This document shows, piece by piece, positions 9,127 through 18,435 of a stretch of 64,000 bases of DNA (within the stretch, counting starts at the first letter, position 1; every line of letters starts with the position of its first letter). Below the pieces are notes generated by a model. It did no database searches and had not been told where the DNA came from. It was given only the letters and a program-made list of their open reading frames with translations. Source of the DNA: Methylophaga thiooxydans DMS010 (lineage in GTDB: Bacteria; Pseudomonadota; Gammaproteobacteria; Nitrosococcales; Methylophagaceae); assembly GCF_000156355.1 (NCBI RefSeq), contig NZ_GG657899.1, positions 237,910 to 301,909 of the forward strand. Direction: 5' to 3'. Position numbers and translations under genes: made by a program.

Positions 9127-10324
9127 GATCTTTTTTAGCGATATAACGCGGTTTGTCTTTGTTCTTGCTTTTGGTTTTATTGCTTTTTGCTTTCGGTGTC
9201 AGCCCTTTCATTTTCAAAACCGGTAAAGGCTGGCCGATGTGATGCTCTACGCGTTGCAGATTTTTATGATCATGCGGTTCTACCAGATTCACGGCAGTCC
9301 CAGTTTGTCCTGCACGCCCCGTACGACCTACGCGATGAATATAAATATCGCCACGAAACGGCACATCGTAGTTAATGACATGACTGACTTGGGGTAAATC
9401 AAGGCCACGAGCAGCAACATCGGTAGCCACCAATGCTTTCACTTTGCCTTGGCGAAATTTACGAGTACGTTCGCGGCGATCAGCCTGATTGAAATCACCA
9501 TGTACCACTTGCGCCGAAATATTCTGCGATTGTAAAAACGCACTGACTTCTTCTGCGCGTTCTTTTTTATTGCAGAAAATTAAAGCACTTTCGCAGTCTG
9601 TTTGTTTAATTACTGCCGCGAGAAGGGCTTGCTTATGTTCACGATTATCGGCGAGATATACTTGCTGGCTAACTTGCTGGGCATATTGATTAGCCGCATC
9701 AACTTCAATACGAGAAGCGTTGGGCAGTAGGGCATTGGCAAACAATTCCACACCTGATCCTGCCAATGTTGCTGAGAATAAACTGGTTTGGAATGCCGTG
9801 GTAATGGTCGCGAGTACATTAGCGACATCGGGGCCTTGGCCCATATCCAGCATTCTGTCGGCTTCATCGATAACGACAAATTCTATCTCAGACAAGTCGG
9901 CTTGCTCGTTTTCGACCAAGTTTAATAAGCGTCCCGGTGTCGCGATAACGATATCACAACCATTTTCTAGATATGCCAGCTGTGCGGTAGGTGCTTGACC
10001 ACCTGTCACCATTGCAATATGTGGCTGATTGGCTTTACCTAAGTGATGAATCACATGTTGGATCTGAAACGCTAGTTCTCTGGTCGGAGCCAGAATTAAC
10101 GCTTTTGGTAATCGGCCATGATTAGGTTCGTCCAATAGCTTTTGTAATAAGGGTAAAACAAAGGCCGCTGTTTTACCGGTGCCAGTCGCGGCGCAGGCAA
10201 GCACATCTTCACCCGCCAAAAGTAAGGGAATGGCTTCTTGCTGAATCAAGGTAGGCTCTTTATAGCCTTTATCCGAGGCGGCTAATAGCAACGACTCGTC
10301 GAGCATTAAATCTTCAAATTGCAT
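9116..10324 (-). CDS. DEAD-box ATP-dependent RNA helicase (RhlE/SrmB-like)
   Basis: The 402-residue protein has the full set of DEAD-box motifs: a Q-motif region near PTLIQQEAIP, Walker A CAATGTGKT, PTRELAFQI, TPGRLL, DEADRMLDMG, SATL, and the C-terminal [11 protein letters not shown] and HRVGRTGRAG motifs. A short Lys-rich tail follows, which probably helps bind RNA. Such helicases remodel structured RNA during ribosome assembly or decay. The subfamily cannot be fixed by eye. Its ATG overlaps the stop of the upstream propeller gene (TAATG type), so they share a transcript. A second DEAD-box gene, rhlB, is at 16791. Confidence 0.88.
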   Translation of the reverse strand: MQFEDLMLDESLLLAASDKGYKEPTLIQQEAIPLLLAGEDVLACAATGTGKTAAFVLPLLQKLLDEPNHGRLPKALILAPTRELAFQIQHVIHHLGKANQPHIAMVTGGQAPTAQLAYLENGCDIVIATPGRLLNLVENEQADLSEIEFVVIDEADRMLDMGQGPDVANVLATITTAFQTSLFSATLAGSGVELFANALLPNASRIEVDAANQYAQQVSQQVYLADNREHKQALLAAVIKQTDCESALIFCNKKERAEEVSAFLQSQNISAQVVHGDFNQADRRERTRKFRQGKVKALVATDVAARGLDLPQVSHVINYDVPFRGDIYIHRVGRTGRAGQTGTAVNLVEPHDHKNLQRVEHHIGQPLPVLKMKGLTPKAKSNKTKSKNKDKPRYIAKKDRAE

Positions 10325-11196
10325 TAACGAATCATCCGAAAAGCCAAAACATTGTTTTGCAGCATCATAGGCACGATAACCAGATCGTTCTCTGGCATCA
10401 CGGTATGATCAGCACTGCCTTGCTCAAATTCAATTAGGGTCTCACTACTACCATTAGGCGACACCAGCATGAGTCGACCACTCATCCAGTCGGTGACGAG
10501 GTAATTCCCCATTCCATCAGCTTCAACACCATCGAGATTGCCGATCGGGGTTTTATCTCCAAGGCTGCTGATTTCAAGTGTATTCAGATCAATTTTTTTC
10601 AGGTGACCCGGGACATCGGTTGCAAAACCGTCTCCGGTCATATTGCCCCAACTGCCGACGATAAGACTTTCATGCTCAACGAGCAGACCATTTGGTGACT
10701 CTAATGCGGGATCGACAAACCACAAAGTGAACTCATCCGCTGCGAGTCGATAGATACGGTTGGTCATCATATCGCTGACATAGACATTGCCGCGTTTATC
10801 AATAGCAACATCATTGAGGAATTTAGCGCCTTCTGCTTGATAGCGTTGTACGATCTTTTTGTTTGCAACATCAATGACAACTAACTCGTTGATGTCAGCA
10901 ACATAAAGATAGTCACCATTTAAGGCCAGTCCTTTGGGGGCATTCAGATCATCGAGCCAATGTAAGCTGAGTATTTTGCCATCGACTGATAATTGCGAAA
11001 TAAAGCCATTACTATCAAAGGCATCAGGACTGCCATTAACGTTAGACACAAATAAGGAGTCACTGCCAGGATGATAAATCACTGATTCAGGTCCTTTCAG
11101 ATCTGGCGTTGTTTTCCAGATGGGTTTTAATTTTGGGCCGGCCATGGCGCTTGTTGAAATTAGGCAAAAAGCCACAATAACGGGAAGAAATTTCAT
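10324..11196 (-). CDS. Periplasmic SMP-30/gluconolactonase-like beta-propeller protein
   Basis: The 290-residue product begins with a clear Sec signal peptide (about 1-19, ending SAMA). Repeated blades follow, such as SDSLFVSNVNGSP, GDYLYVADINELVVID, NVYVSDMMTNRIYRL and NYLVTDWMSGRLMLV, typical of SMP-30/NHL-type six-bladed propellers. Acidic and Asn residues in the blades (for example FLNDVAID and SPNGLLV) fit a metal site as in SMP-30 lactonases. The substrate is unknown. It lies in a co-directional run between the EamA transporter (54 bp upstream) and the DEAD-box helicase, with which it overlaps by one base. Confidence 0.75.
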   Translation of the reverse strand: MKFLPVIVAFCLISTSAMAGPKLKPIWKTTPDLKGPESVIYHPGSDSLFVSNVNGSPDAFDSNGFISQLSVDGKILSLHWLDDLNAPKGLALNGDYLYVADINELVVIDVANKKIVQRYQAEGAKFLNDVAIDKRGNVYVSDMMTNRIYRLAADEFTLWFVDPALESPNGLLVEHESLIVGSWGNMTGDGFATDVPGHLKKIDLNTLEISSLGDKTPIGNLDGVEADGMGNYLVTDWMSGRLMLVSPNGSSETLIEFEQGSADHTVMPENDLVIVPMMLQNNVLAFRMIR

Positions 11197-11250
11197 CGTT
11201 ATCTCCGTTGTCAGAATAAGAATATGATAGCAGTCACTCGGTTTTTACGC

Positions 11251-12117
11251 TCAGGCGTTTAATACCATCAGGCTGCCGCCGACCATCACCAAACAGGCTG
11301 CTAGACGGCGAAAAATGTGTTTTTCATTAAAGATGCGATAGCCCAGAAATACCTGCAGCACCATGCTCAGTTGAAACAATGCCAGTGAGTACGCCACTAG
11401 TAACTGCGAAAAAACAAACATGGTCATGTACTGCATCAAGAAAATCAGACAGCCCAAATAGAGCAGTGGGTAAACCTGATTCCTGGCTAAAACAAGATCG
11501 TCACGAAAATTATCACGCACAAAGATGAGCTGCGCCACGCCTGCCAGTGGTAAGCCAATCAGACACCAAAAAACCGTCGTTGGTAATGCGCCGCCTGCAA
11601 TGACTGCATTTTTCAGCGGCAAGGTGCCAATCGAGAACAGTAGGATAGAAAGAAAGCGAAATTGTACGCCTTTTTCCGTAAATAAGTGCCACATCCTGCC
11701 CTGATGTGATTTGGGTGGAAATAAAAAGTAACTCCCCGCGACGATCACACAAACACCTAAAAAGCCTTGCAAGCTAGGAATTTCACCGATAAACAGCATC
11801 GCTAACAACATCGAGATAACGACTTTGTAGGCATTGAGTGGACCAAATACAGATAAATCCGTTCTGGATAGCGACATCACCAGAAATAAGGTGCCCGCCA
11901 TATCCAATAAGGCGGCAAAAAAGATATTAATCCAGAATCGTGTGCTCAGTTCAAAAGGGTTGAATGTCCATAACAAGGGCAGACAAATAATCGCCAATAC
12001 CAGATACGAAGCAAAGACGATAAAAAAAGGATGCAAGCCACGATGGGTTAATTGCTTCTGAAATACATTGGAAAACGCCGAGAACAAGAGTCGTCCCAGC
12101 ACAACAAAAGCTTCCAC
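11251..12117 (-). CDS. EamA/DMT-family transporter
   Basis: The 288-residue protein has about ten hydrophobic helices in two similar halves, the layout of drug/metabolite exporters of the EamA type. Motifs include LSRTDLSVFGPLNAYKVV and a GEIPSLQGFLGVCVIVAGSY stretch that matches the end of the first EamA repeat. The substrate cannot be told from sequence. The start is a GTG; translation may be coupled to the DUF411 gene, whose stop lies 6 bp upstream. Confidence 0.75.
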   Translation of the reverse strand: MEAFVVLGRLLFSAFSNVFQKQLTHRGLHPFFIVFASYLVLAIICLPLLWTFNPFELSTRFWINIFFAALLDMAGTLFLVMSLSRTDLSVFGPLNAYKVVISMLLAMLFIGEIPSLQGFLGVCVIVAGSYFLFPPKSHQGRMWHLFTEKGVQFRFLSILLFSIGTLPLKNAVIAGGALPTTVFWCLIGLPLAGVAQLIFVRDNFRDDLVLARNQVYPLLYLGCLIFLMQYMTMFVFSQLLVAYSLALFQLSMVLQVFLGYRIFNEKHIFRRLAACLVMVGGSLMVLNA

Positions 12118-12123
12118 CTAGAC

Positions 12124-12630
12124 TTATTCCTGAGGTGGAACGCGGTAGTAAAGGTTCTCTGAGTCCACGTTGTAGCGATTGAAAATACGATAATTACCCA
12201 TTTCATCAAAACTTATCACGGTAAACATGTCTTTCTTTTCGCCCATTTCCATGCCGGGCGTACCGACGGGCATTTGGGGAACGGAGAGCCCTTTAATGTC
12301 CGGCTTGTTAAGGAGTAAGCGTTTAATGTCATCAGCGGGCACATGGCCCTCGATCAAATAACCGTCAACAAGGGCTGTGTGGCATGAGCCCATTACAGTT
12401 GGAATACCTGCCTTATCTTTTATCTCCGCTAGGTTGTGCGTGACTTCATCCAGCACATTGAAGTCATGTTTTTCCAGATGTTGAATCCATTTGTGGCAGC
12501 ACTGACAATCCGGGCTGCGGTAGACAGTAATTTCCGTTTCCTGTTCTAAATTCAGTGTGGCGCTGTCCCATTCACTGTCGGCCATGACAGGCAATGCAAA
12601 GACAAAAAATAAGGTGAGTAAACGTTTCAT
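12124..12630 (-). CDS. DUF411 family periplasmic metal-binding protein
   Basis: The 168-residue protein starts with a signal peptide (about residues 1-17, ending VMA). It then shows the DUF411 motif SPDCQCCHKW, the GSCHTALVDGY stretch and a GTPGMEMG segment. The Cys and Met cluster suggests binding of copper or a similar soft metal in the periplasm. Family members often lie near copper-handling genes, but none is next to it here. Its ATG overlaps the stop of the 83-residue gene upstream by one base, tying it to the TRAP-type binding protein operon. The family call is firm, the metal role is inferred. Confidence 0.82.
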   Translation of the reverse strand: MKRLLTLFFVFALPVMADSEWDSATLNLEQETEITVYRSPDCQCCHKWIQHLEKHDFNVLDEVTHNLAEIKDKAGIPTVMGSCHTALVDGYLIEGHVPADDIKRLLLNKPDIKGLSVPQMPVGTPGMEMGEKKDMFTVISFDEMGNYRIFNRYNVDSENLYYRVPPQE

Positions 12631-12881
12631 TAGTTATATTCAACCAGAATTTCGGTTTTAGGACTGATACTTTCAATATGGGTGACAGCTGCCATTACCG
12701 TTTTTTCATTGATCGTATCAACCTGATCGGGCAAGCCATGTATGTCGATACCTGCAGCTTGTAAACGTGATAAATCTGAGCCTTCAAGCAAAGAAGGGTT
12801 TAGCCACAGCGTTGCTTTTTCAGCAAGAATCTCAGCTTCAGCTTGTTGTAGACCGTCTTCAGTAAAAATCACAAAAATCAT
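12630..12881 (-). CDS. Small protein of unknown function in the dctP-like operon
   Basis: This is an 83-residue, mostly acidic protein that I do not recognise. It has no signal peptide and no long hydrophobic helix; it starts MIFVIFTEDGLQQAEAE and ends in a beta-like EILVEYN. It is probably real because its ATG overlaps the stop of the binding-protein gene by one base, and its own stop overlaps the DUF411 ATG in the same way. That is the pattern of a tightly coupled operon. The reading frame fills the space exactly. Confidence 0.65.
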   Translation of the reverse strand: MIFVIFTEDGLQQAEAEILAEKATLWLNPSLLEGSDLSRLQAAGIDIHGLPDQVDTINEKTVMAAVTHIESISPKTEILVEYN

Positions 12882-13993
12882 TAATCGTGCTCGATTGCGA
12901 GGTACGATTTTTCTGAAATGGCTGTCCAGGCATCATCTTTCTGACGAAATGCTTCATAAGCCTCATAGACACGTTTGAACTTAGGATCGGCTGTGGCTTC
13001 TTCTGCCAAAGTTTCCTCAGTCATGGCAGCAAGTCGGCTTAACACATCATCGGGAAAGCGTTGAATCCGAATATCGGAACGGGCTCGCATTTCTTTGAGC
13101 GCAGTCAGGTTTTTCTGTTCCATCTCTGACAGCATTAATACATTTTCAGACTCGGCTGCGTGAGTGATGATGGCTTTAAGATCGGCAGGTAAACTATCCC
13201 ACGCGCGCTTATTGACCGTCAGTTCTAATACGGTGCCTGGCTCATGCCAGCCTGGGTAGTAGTAATGTTTTGCTGCACGGTACAGGCCTAAACGTTGATC
13301 GTGATAGGGGCCAATCCATTCAGTAGCATCAATCGTGTTACGTTCAAGCGCGGTGTAGACTTCACTGCCAGCAAGTAATACCGGGTTACCGCCCGCTTTG
13401 GCAAAGACTTTGCCGCCCAATCCCGGAATACGCATTTTCAAGCCCTGAAGATCGTCAACAGAGTTAATTTCCTTATTGAACCAGCCGCCCATCTGTACGC
13501 CAGTATTACCGAGCGGGAAGGGCACAACATGGAACGGCTCATAGATTTCGCGCCACAACTCCAGGCCACCACCGTGATACAACCAGGCATTCATACCGCG
13601 AGGTGTCATACCAAATGGTACGGTTGAGAAAAACTGTGCTTCGGGTACTTTGCCAGCCCAGTAATAGGCACTGCCATGACCCATTTCAACGGTGCCCTGA
13701 GATACCGCATCAAACGTCTGCAGAGCCGGGATCAACTCACCACCAGCGTAGACTTTGATCTTAATGCGCCCGTTAGACATGGCTTTCACATTTTCAGCAA
13801 AGCGTTCAGCGCCTTCCTGAAGAACCGGGAAACCTGGGGGCCAGGTAGTGACCATCTTCCAGTGATAGGTTTTATTGCTGTTTACCCCAACCGCAGAGTC
13901 TGCGTTGTCCTCGGGGCCACACGCCGTTAATGCGACGACGGCGATAACAAGCAAAGTAAAGAGTAACGAACGGATAAAAGCCGTTTTCAGCAT
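12881..13993 (-). CDS. TRAP-type transporter substrate-binding lipoprotein (DctP family)
   Basis: The 370-residue protein has a lipoprotein signal with lipobox LTAC at about residues 22-25, so it is probably anchored in the membrane. The DctP fold follows: VTTWPPGFPVLQEGAERFAE, GELIPALQTFDAVSQGTVEMG, and the conserved arginine region near LKMRIPGLGG. A later NTIDATEWIGPYHD segment resembles the 2-oxoacid-binding TakP subgroup. No DctQ or DctM permease genes are nearby, so it is an orphan binding protein or works with a transporter encoded elsewhere. It is 18 bp downstream of uvrD and one base overlaps the next small gene. Confidence 0.85.
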   Translation of the reverse strand: MLKTAFIRSLLFTLLVIAVVALTACGPEDNADSAVGVNSNKTYHWKMVTTWPPGFPVLQEGAERFAENVKAMSNGRIKIKVYAGGELIPALQTFDAVSQGTVEMGHGSAYYWAGKVPEAQFFSTVPFGMTPRGMNAWLYHGGGLELWREIYEPFHVVPFPLGNTGVQMGGWFNKEINSVDDLQGLKMRIPGLGGKVFAKAGGNPVLLAGSEVYTALERNTIDATEWIGPYHDQRLGLYRAAKHYYYPGWHEPGTVLELTVNKRAWDSLPADLKAIITHAAESENVLMLSEMEQKNLTALKEMRARSDIRIQRFPDDVLSRLAAMTEETLAEEATADPKFKRVYEAYEAFRQKDDAWTAISEKSYLAIEHD

Positions 13994-14011
13994 GGTTGTT
14001 TCGTTCCTGAG

Positions 14012-16183
14012 TTATAAGACATCTAACTTAGCATAAGCCAGTACTAGCCACTTACTTCCTGCGTGTTTAAAGTTAACCTGTACCCGTGCATTTTTACCAG
14101 CGCCTTCGGTATCAATGACAATACCACTGCCAAATTTTTGATGATGAACCTGTTGTCCGGTTTTAAGACCGGTTTCATTGGTGTCTACGCCGCTTGAGCG
14201 TCCTTTTGATGCTAAGCTCGGTGAGACAAGATTATTGCGCGCTCGCACTTCTTCAATACAGGCCGTTGGCAGTTCACTTAAAAAGCGTGATGGGCGTTGT
14301 ATCATTTCCTGACCGTAGAGGAAGCGCTGCTCGGTGTAGAGCAAATACAAGGTTTGTCGAGCACGGGTCATACCGACATAGCAAAGCCGACGTTCTTCGG
14401 CGAGCCTTAGCGGATCATCGCTGGATTTCTGCCCTGGAAATAAGCCTTCTTCCATGCCCACCATAAACACCATGGGAAATTCTAAGCCTTTGGCTGAGTG
14501 CAGGGTCATCAGCTGAACACAATCTTCCCATCGATCACCTTGGTTTTCGCCGGCTTCTAATGCGGCATGCGACAAAAATGCATCCAAGTCGGACATGCTT
14601 TCAAATTCTTCGTCTTGCGGACGCACAAACTGGCGAGTGGCAGTGGCCAATTCATCAAGGTTTTCAATCCGACCTTGGCCTTTTTCGGATTTATCTTTGG
14701 CAAAGTGCGCACGTAATCCGGTTTCATCAATCACCAGTTGCGTTAATTCATGCAGTGGCATATCCGGCTGTTCGGGCGTCAAAGAGTCAATAAGGGTAAT
14801 AAATCCTGCCAGGGCATTACCGGCGCGAGCAGCAAAGGCTTTGGCATCCAGCATTTCTCGCGAGCTTTGCCACATGGTAATGCCACGCTCGCGGGCGTAT
14901 TGCCTGAGCTGGGTTAGCGTTGCGGCACCAATACCGCGAGTAGGTGTATTCACAATACGTTCAAATGCCGCATCATCTTGGCGGTTTGCGACGAGACGTA
15001 AATAAGCTAATACATCTTTAATTTCGGCGCGTTCAAAAAACCGTAAACCACCATAAACCCGATAGGGCATGTTGGCCTGTAATAAAGCTTCTTCAATCAC
15101 TCGCGATTGAGCATTTGAACGATATAAAACGGCAGTATCACTGCGTTGCTTACCGTCATCCACCCATTTGTTGATTTGAGAAACCAGATAGGAGGCTTCG
15201 TCACGCTCGTTAAAAGCGTTATAGACCTGAATCGGTGTGCCGTCTTCGCCATCTGTCCACAATTCTTTGCCTAAGCGCTCACTGTTATTAGCAATGACCG
15301 CATTGGCAGCTTTAAGGATATTACCGGTGGAACGATAGTTTTGTTCCAGCCTGATCGTGGTGGAGTTGGGATAATCGTTATCGAATTGGAGAATATTCTC
15401 GATGCGGGCACCGCGCCAACCGTAAATAGACTGATCGTCATCGCCAACAATAAACAGATTGCCGCTATGACCTGTTAGCAGACGCAACCATGCATATTGT
15501 AAGGTATTGGTATCCTGAAACTCGTCGACCAGGATCTGACGGAAACGCTGCTGATATTGCGCCAGAATATCGGGCCGCTTAAGCCATAATTCGTGACTAC
15601 GCAGTAAAATTTCGGCAAAGTCGATAACGCCAGCGCGCTGACACGCTTGTTCATAAGCTTGATAAATCGCCAGCATTTTTTGAGAGTAAGGATCATTGCC
15701 TGCCTGGATATCTTTAGCACGCAATCCTTCGTCTTTTTGACCGTTGATGTACCACTGTGCTTGCTTTGGCGGCCATTGCGCTTCGTCAAGCTCCATAGCG
15801 CGAACGATGCGTTTGATCATGCGCAGTTGATCGTCACTGTCGAGAATTTGAAAGCTTTGCGGCAGATCCGCGTCTTTCCAATGTGAGCGGAGCAGACGAT
15901 GCGCCAGACCATGAAATGTGCCCACCCACATGCCGCCGGGCGGGTAGCCCAGAATATCTTCAATACGACCACGCATTTCCGCGGCTGCTTTGTTGGTAAA
16001 GGTAACAGCCAGAATATTGGCAGGCGAAAAATCTTCCGCTTGAATCAACCATGCAATACGGTGCACCAGTACGCGCGTTTTACCACTTCCGGCACCGGCG
16101 AGAATTCGGGCATGGCCCAAGGGCGCAGCAACAGCTTCACGCTGCGGTTTGTTTAGGTCGTTTAATAACTCAGAAACATCCAT
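14012..16183 (-). CDS. uvrD: DNA helicase II (UvrD)
   Basis: UvrD is a superfamily 1 3'-5' helicase that removes the excised oligonucleotide in nucleotide excision repair and unwinds DNA in mismatch repair. The 723-residue protein is of usual length. It has Walker A GAGSGKTRVLVHR, TFTNKAAAEMRGR, GTFHGLAHRLLR, DEFQDTN, the pattern VGDDDQSIYGWRGA, TLHSAKGLEFP and TRARQTLYLL, in the right order. The C-terminal QKFGSGIVIDTEGAG region matches the UvrD Tudor-like tail that contacts RNA polymerase. UvrD is favoured over Rep because of this tail and the length. Confidence 0.93.
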   Translation of the reverse strand: MDVSELLNDLNKPQREAVAAPLGHARILAGAGSGKTRVLVHRIAWLIQAEDFSPANILAVTFTNKAAAEMRGRIEDILGYPPGGMWVGTFHGLAHRLLRSHWKDADLPQSFQILDSDDQLRMIKRIVRAMELDEAQWPPKQAQWYINGQKDEGLRAKDIQAGNDPYSQKMLAIYQAYEQACQRAGVIDFAEILLRSHELWLKRPDILAQYQQRFRQILVDEFQDTNTLQYAWLRLLTGHSGNLFIVGDDDQSIYGWRGARIENILQFDNDYPNSTTIRLEQNYRSTGNILKAANAVIANNSERLGKELWTDGEDGTPIQVYNAFNERDEASYLVSQINKWVDDGKQRSDTAVLYRSNAQSRVIEEALLQANMPYRVYGGLRFFERAEIKDVLAYLRLVANRQDDAAFERIVNTPTRGIGAATLTQLRQYARERGITMWQSSREMLDAKAFAARAGNALAGFITLIDSLTPEQPDMPLHELTQLVIDETGLRAHFAKDKSEKGQGRIENLDELATATRQFVRPQDEEFESMSDLDAFLSHAALEAGENQGDRWEDCVQLMTLHSAKGLEFPMVFMVGMEEGLFPGQKSSDDPLRLAEERRLCYVGMTRARQTLYLLYTEQRFLYGQEMIQRPSRFLSELPTACIEEVRARNNLVSPSLASKGRSSGVDTNETGLKTGQQVHHQKFGSGIVIDTEGAGKNARVQVNFKHAGSKWLVLAYAKLDVL

Positions 16184-16324
16184 TATTTGATCATAGCGTC
16201 GGATAACATCTAAAGACCGGCACCTTTGGCGCCAGACAGGCAGATAGGGGTCGGTATTATCATTCCATCTTCACTGTTAGGGGGCTATTTACAGTGTCAG
16301 GATGACAATTAAGAGTGGATGGGG

Positions 16325-16355
16325 TCCTCCCCACATCAATCAGATGTGGGGAGGA
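16325..16355. repeat. Perfect 13-bp inverted repeat downstream of trxA
   Basis: TCCTCCCCACATC (16325-16337) pairs perfectly with 16343-16355 across a 5-base loop. It lies 9 bp beyond the trxA stop on the minus strand. There is no clear T-tract on either side, so it may be an RNA-stabilising or weak terminating hairpin of the trxA transcript and not a classic intrinsic terminator. Confidence 0.6.
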
Positions 16356-16364
16356 TGACACGTT

Positions 16365-16691
16365 TTAAATATTGCTATCTAAGAACGCTGTCAGTTGTGA
16401 TTTCGTCAGTGCACCGACTTTAGTCGCTTCGACTTCACCGCCTTTAAACAGCATCAGAGTCGGGATACCACGGATGCCATAGCGCGGTGGCGTGTCCTGA
16501 TTTTCATCAATGTTCAGTTTGCAGATCTTTAATTTGCCTGCATATTCAGAACCGATTTCTTCCAAAACAGGCGCGATCATTTTGCAAGGACCACACCATT
16601 CCGCCCAGTAATCAACCAAAACAGGCATGTCGGACTGTAATACTTGGCTATCAAAGTCGCCATCGGTCACGTTGGTGACGTTTTCGCTCAT
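16365..16691 (-). CDS. trxA: Thioredoxin
   Basis: This 108-residue cytoplasmic thioredoxin reduces protein disulfides with electrons from thioredoxin reductase. The active site WCGPCK is at residues 32-37, with the buried Asp region VLVDYWAEW before it and the cis-proline motif [11 protein letters not shown] after it. Length matches E. coli TrxA. ATG 16691 follows CTGGAG. The gene diverges from rhlB, the arrangement also known next to trxA in E. coli. Confidence 0.95.
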   Translation of the reverse strand: MSENVTNVTDGDFDSQVLQSDMPVLVDYWAEWCGPCKMIAPVLEEIGSEYAGKLKICKLNIDENQDTPPRYGIRGIPTLMLFKGGEVEATKVGALTKSQLTAFLDSNI

Positions 16692-16790
16692 GTTTCATCT
16701 CCAGTGGTATATAAAGTATCGTAGGGCTATACTCCCATGCGATAGAGCCTAACATTTTTTCCGATCATCAACGCTAATGCAAGTATTTAT

Positions 16791-18104
16791 ATGAGTGCAC
16801 ATTTAACCGAGCAGGCTTTCTCTAGTTTGCCGCTCCACGCTTCCCTGCGGGCCGGATTGGCTCAGGCAGGCTTTGAATTCTGTACGCCGATTCAGGCGCA
16901 GTCTTTACCTCTTTTGCTGTCAGGCCGCGATGTAGCGGGGCAAGCTCAAACCGGAACGGGTAAAACAATTGCCTTCCTGTTAGCGACATTTCAGCGCTTA
17001 TTGGAAATCCCCGCAGCGGATAATTGGGACAAAAAGCAACCTCGTGCGCTTATCTTAGCGCCGACGCGTGAATTGGCGATTCAAATCGCAAAAGACGCTG
17101 AACTGCTAAATGTCGAGGCGGGGTTGAGAATTGCGATTGCGCATGGTGGTAAAGACTATCAGCGGCAGCGCGATAACATCACTGAAGGTGTTGATGTGTT
17201 GATTGGCACGCCGGGCAGATTGCTTGACTATCAAAAACAGGGCGTGTTCAGCCTTAAGTTTATTGATGCGATGGTGTTAGATGAAGCGGATCGTATGTTC
17301 GATTTAGGCTTTATCAAAGATGTGCGCTATTTTTTGAGACGTATTCCAAAACCAGAAAAACGTTTAGGCATGCTGTTTTCAGCAACACTCAGTTATAAAG
17401 TCAGTGAGCTGGCTTATGAACATATGAATAACCCTGAAAAAGTGCAGGTTGCGCCTGAAAAAATGATGGGTGATCGCATTGAAGAATGGGTCTACTACCC
17501 TGCAAATGATGAAAAAGTACCTTTGTTACTGGCGCTGATTGAACGCCTGCAACCGGAACGCGGCATTATTTTTGTCAACACCAAACAGGCGGCTGATGTT
17601 GTCTGGGGCTATTTAGAAGGCAACGAACACAAAGCTGCCTTGTTGTCGGGTGATGTTCCACAGAAAAAGCGTGAGCAACTGCTGAAACATTTCCAGGATG
17701 GTGAGTTTCCATTTCTGGTTGCCACTGACGTTGCGGCACGTGGTCTACACATACCGGCCGTTACCCATGTTTTCAACTACGACCTGCCTCAGGATGTAGA
17801 AGATTATGTGCACCGTACCGGGCGAACCGCGCGCGCGGGTGCCAGTGGTGTGGCGATTAGTTTTGCCTGTGAAGAGTTTGTATTTTCATTACCTGAAATT
17901 GAGGACTACATTAAGCATAAATTGCCTGTTGCCTCGACCTCTGATGAAAGCTTAATAGAGCCCAAACCACGTGTACGACCTGAGAAAAGACCGGTACACA
18001 ACCGCAACAGAAATGACTCAGCTAAAAGCCGACGTCCACGTCGTAATAACAAACGGCAAGGTAAGGCTCCGGAAAAGATGAATTCCAATGCAGATAAACA
18101 GTAA
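16791..18104 (+). CDS. rhlB: ATP-dependent RNA helicase RhlB
   Basis: RhlB is the DEAD-box helicase of the RNA degradosome and helps RNase E and PNPase through structured RNA. The 437-residue protein has [58 protein letters not shown] and [10 protein letters not shown]. It ends in a long basic Arg/Lys/Asn-rich tail, as in RhlB. DLGFIKD after the DEAD box is typical of RhlB. Being divergent from trxA supports the assignment. Its 3' end overlaps the next ORF by 17 bp. Confidence 0.9.
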   Translation: MSAHLTEQAFSSLPLHASLRAGLAQAGFEFCTPIQAQSLPLLLSGRDVAGQAQTGTGKTIAFLLATFQRLLEIPAADNWDKKQPRALILAPTRELAIQIAKDAELLNVEAGLRIAIAHGGKDYQRQRDNITEGVDVLIGTPGRLLDYQKQGVFSLKFIDAMVLDEADRMFDLGFIKDVRYFLRRIPKPEKRLGMLFSATLSYKVSELAYEHMNNPEKVQVAPEKMMGDRIEEWVYYPANDEKVPLLLALIERLQPERGIIFVNTKQAADVVWGYLEGNEHKAALLSGDVPQKKREQLLKHFQDGEFPFLVATDVAARGLHIPAVTHVFNYDLPQDVEDYVHRTGRTARAGASGVAISFACEEFVFSLPEIEDYIKHKLPVASTSDESLIEPKPRVRPEKRPVHNRNRNDSAKSRRPRRNNKRQGKAPEKMNSNADKQ

Positions 18105-18435
18105 CAGGCCTGCTGATTATTACCCCATTAGCTCAACCGATGGGCGTAATAATACGCGTTTGCCTGTTGTTTTTGATGCAACTACAGAACAATTAAAACC
18201 CGTTGTCAGCAAGGAACGCGCTGATAACACCACGGTCGTGTTACCCACGACGTCTAATCAGGATAGTCAGCAAGCACGGTTTGTACGTGATTTTTTTGCC
18301 TCAGACAGACAGCTGAGTTCCTCTACTCAGCAACAACCTCTATTGCCTGCAGCGGTTCAACAATATCTGCTTGTTGACGATATCCCGAATCAAAAAACTT
18401 CAGCACAAGGACAGTTTCTGGATGAGATGGTTTAG
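18088..18435 (+). CDS. Hypothetical protein overlapping the rhlB end
   Basis: This 115-residue protein is unrecognised. It is polar, rich in Gln, Ser, Thr and Pro, without signal peptide or membrane helix, and looks largely disordered apart from a short segment RFVRDFFAS. It starts 17 bp inside rhlB and its own last 14 bp overlap the next lipoprotein gene, so the three genes look translationally coupled. The chance of a spurious ORF is lowered by this arrangement but cannot be excluded. Confidence 0.55.
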   Translation: MQINSNRPADYYPISSTDGRNNTRLPVVFDATTEQLKPVVSKERADNTTVVLPTTSNQDSQQARFVRDFFASDRQLSSSTQQQPLLPAAVQQYLLVDDIPNQKTSAQGQFLDEMV

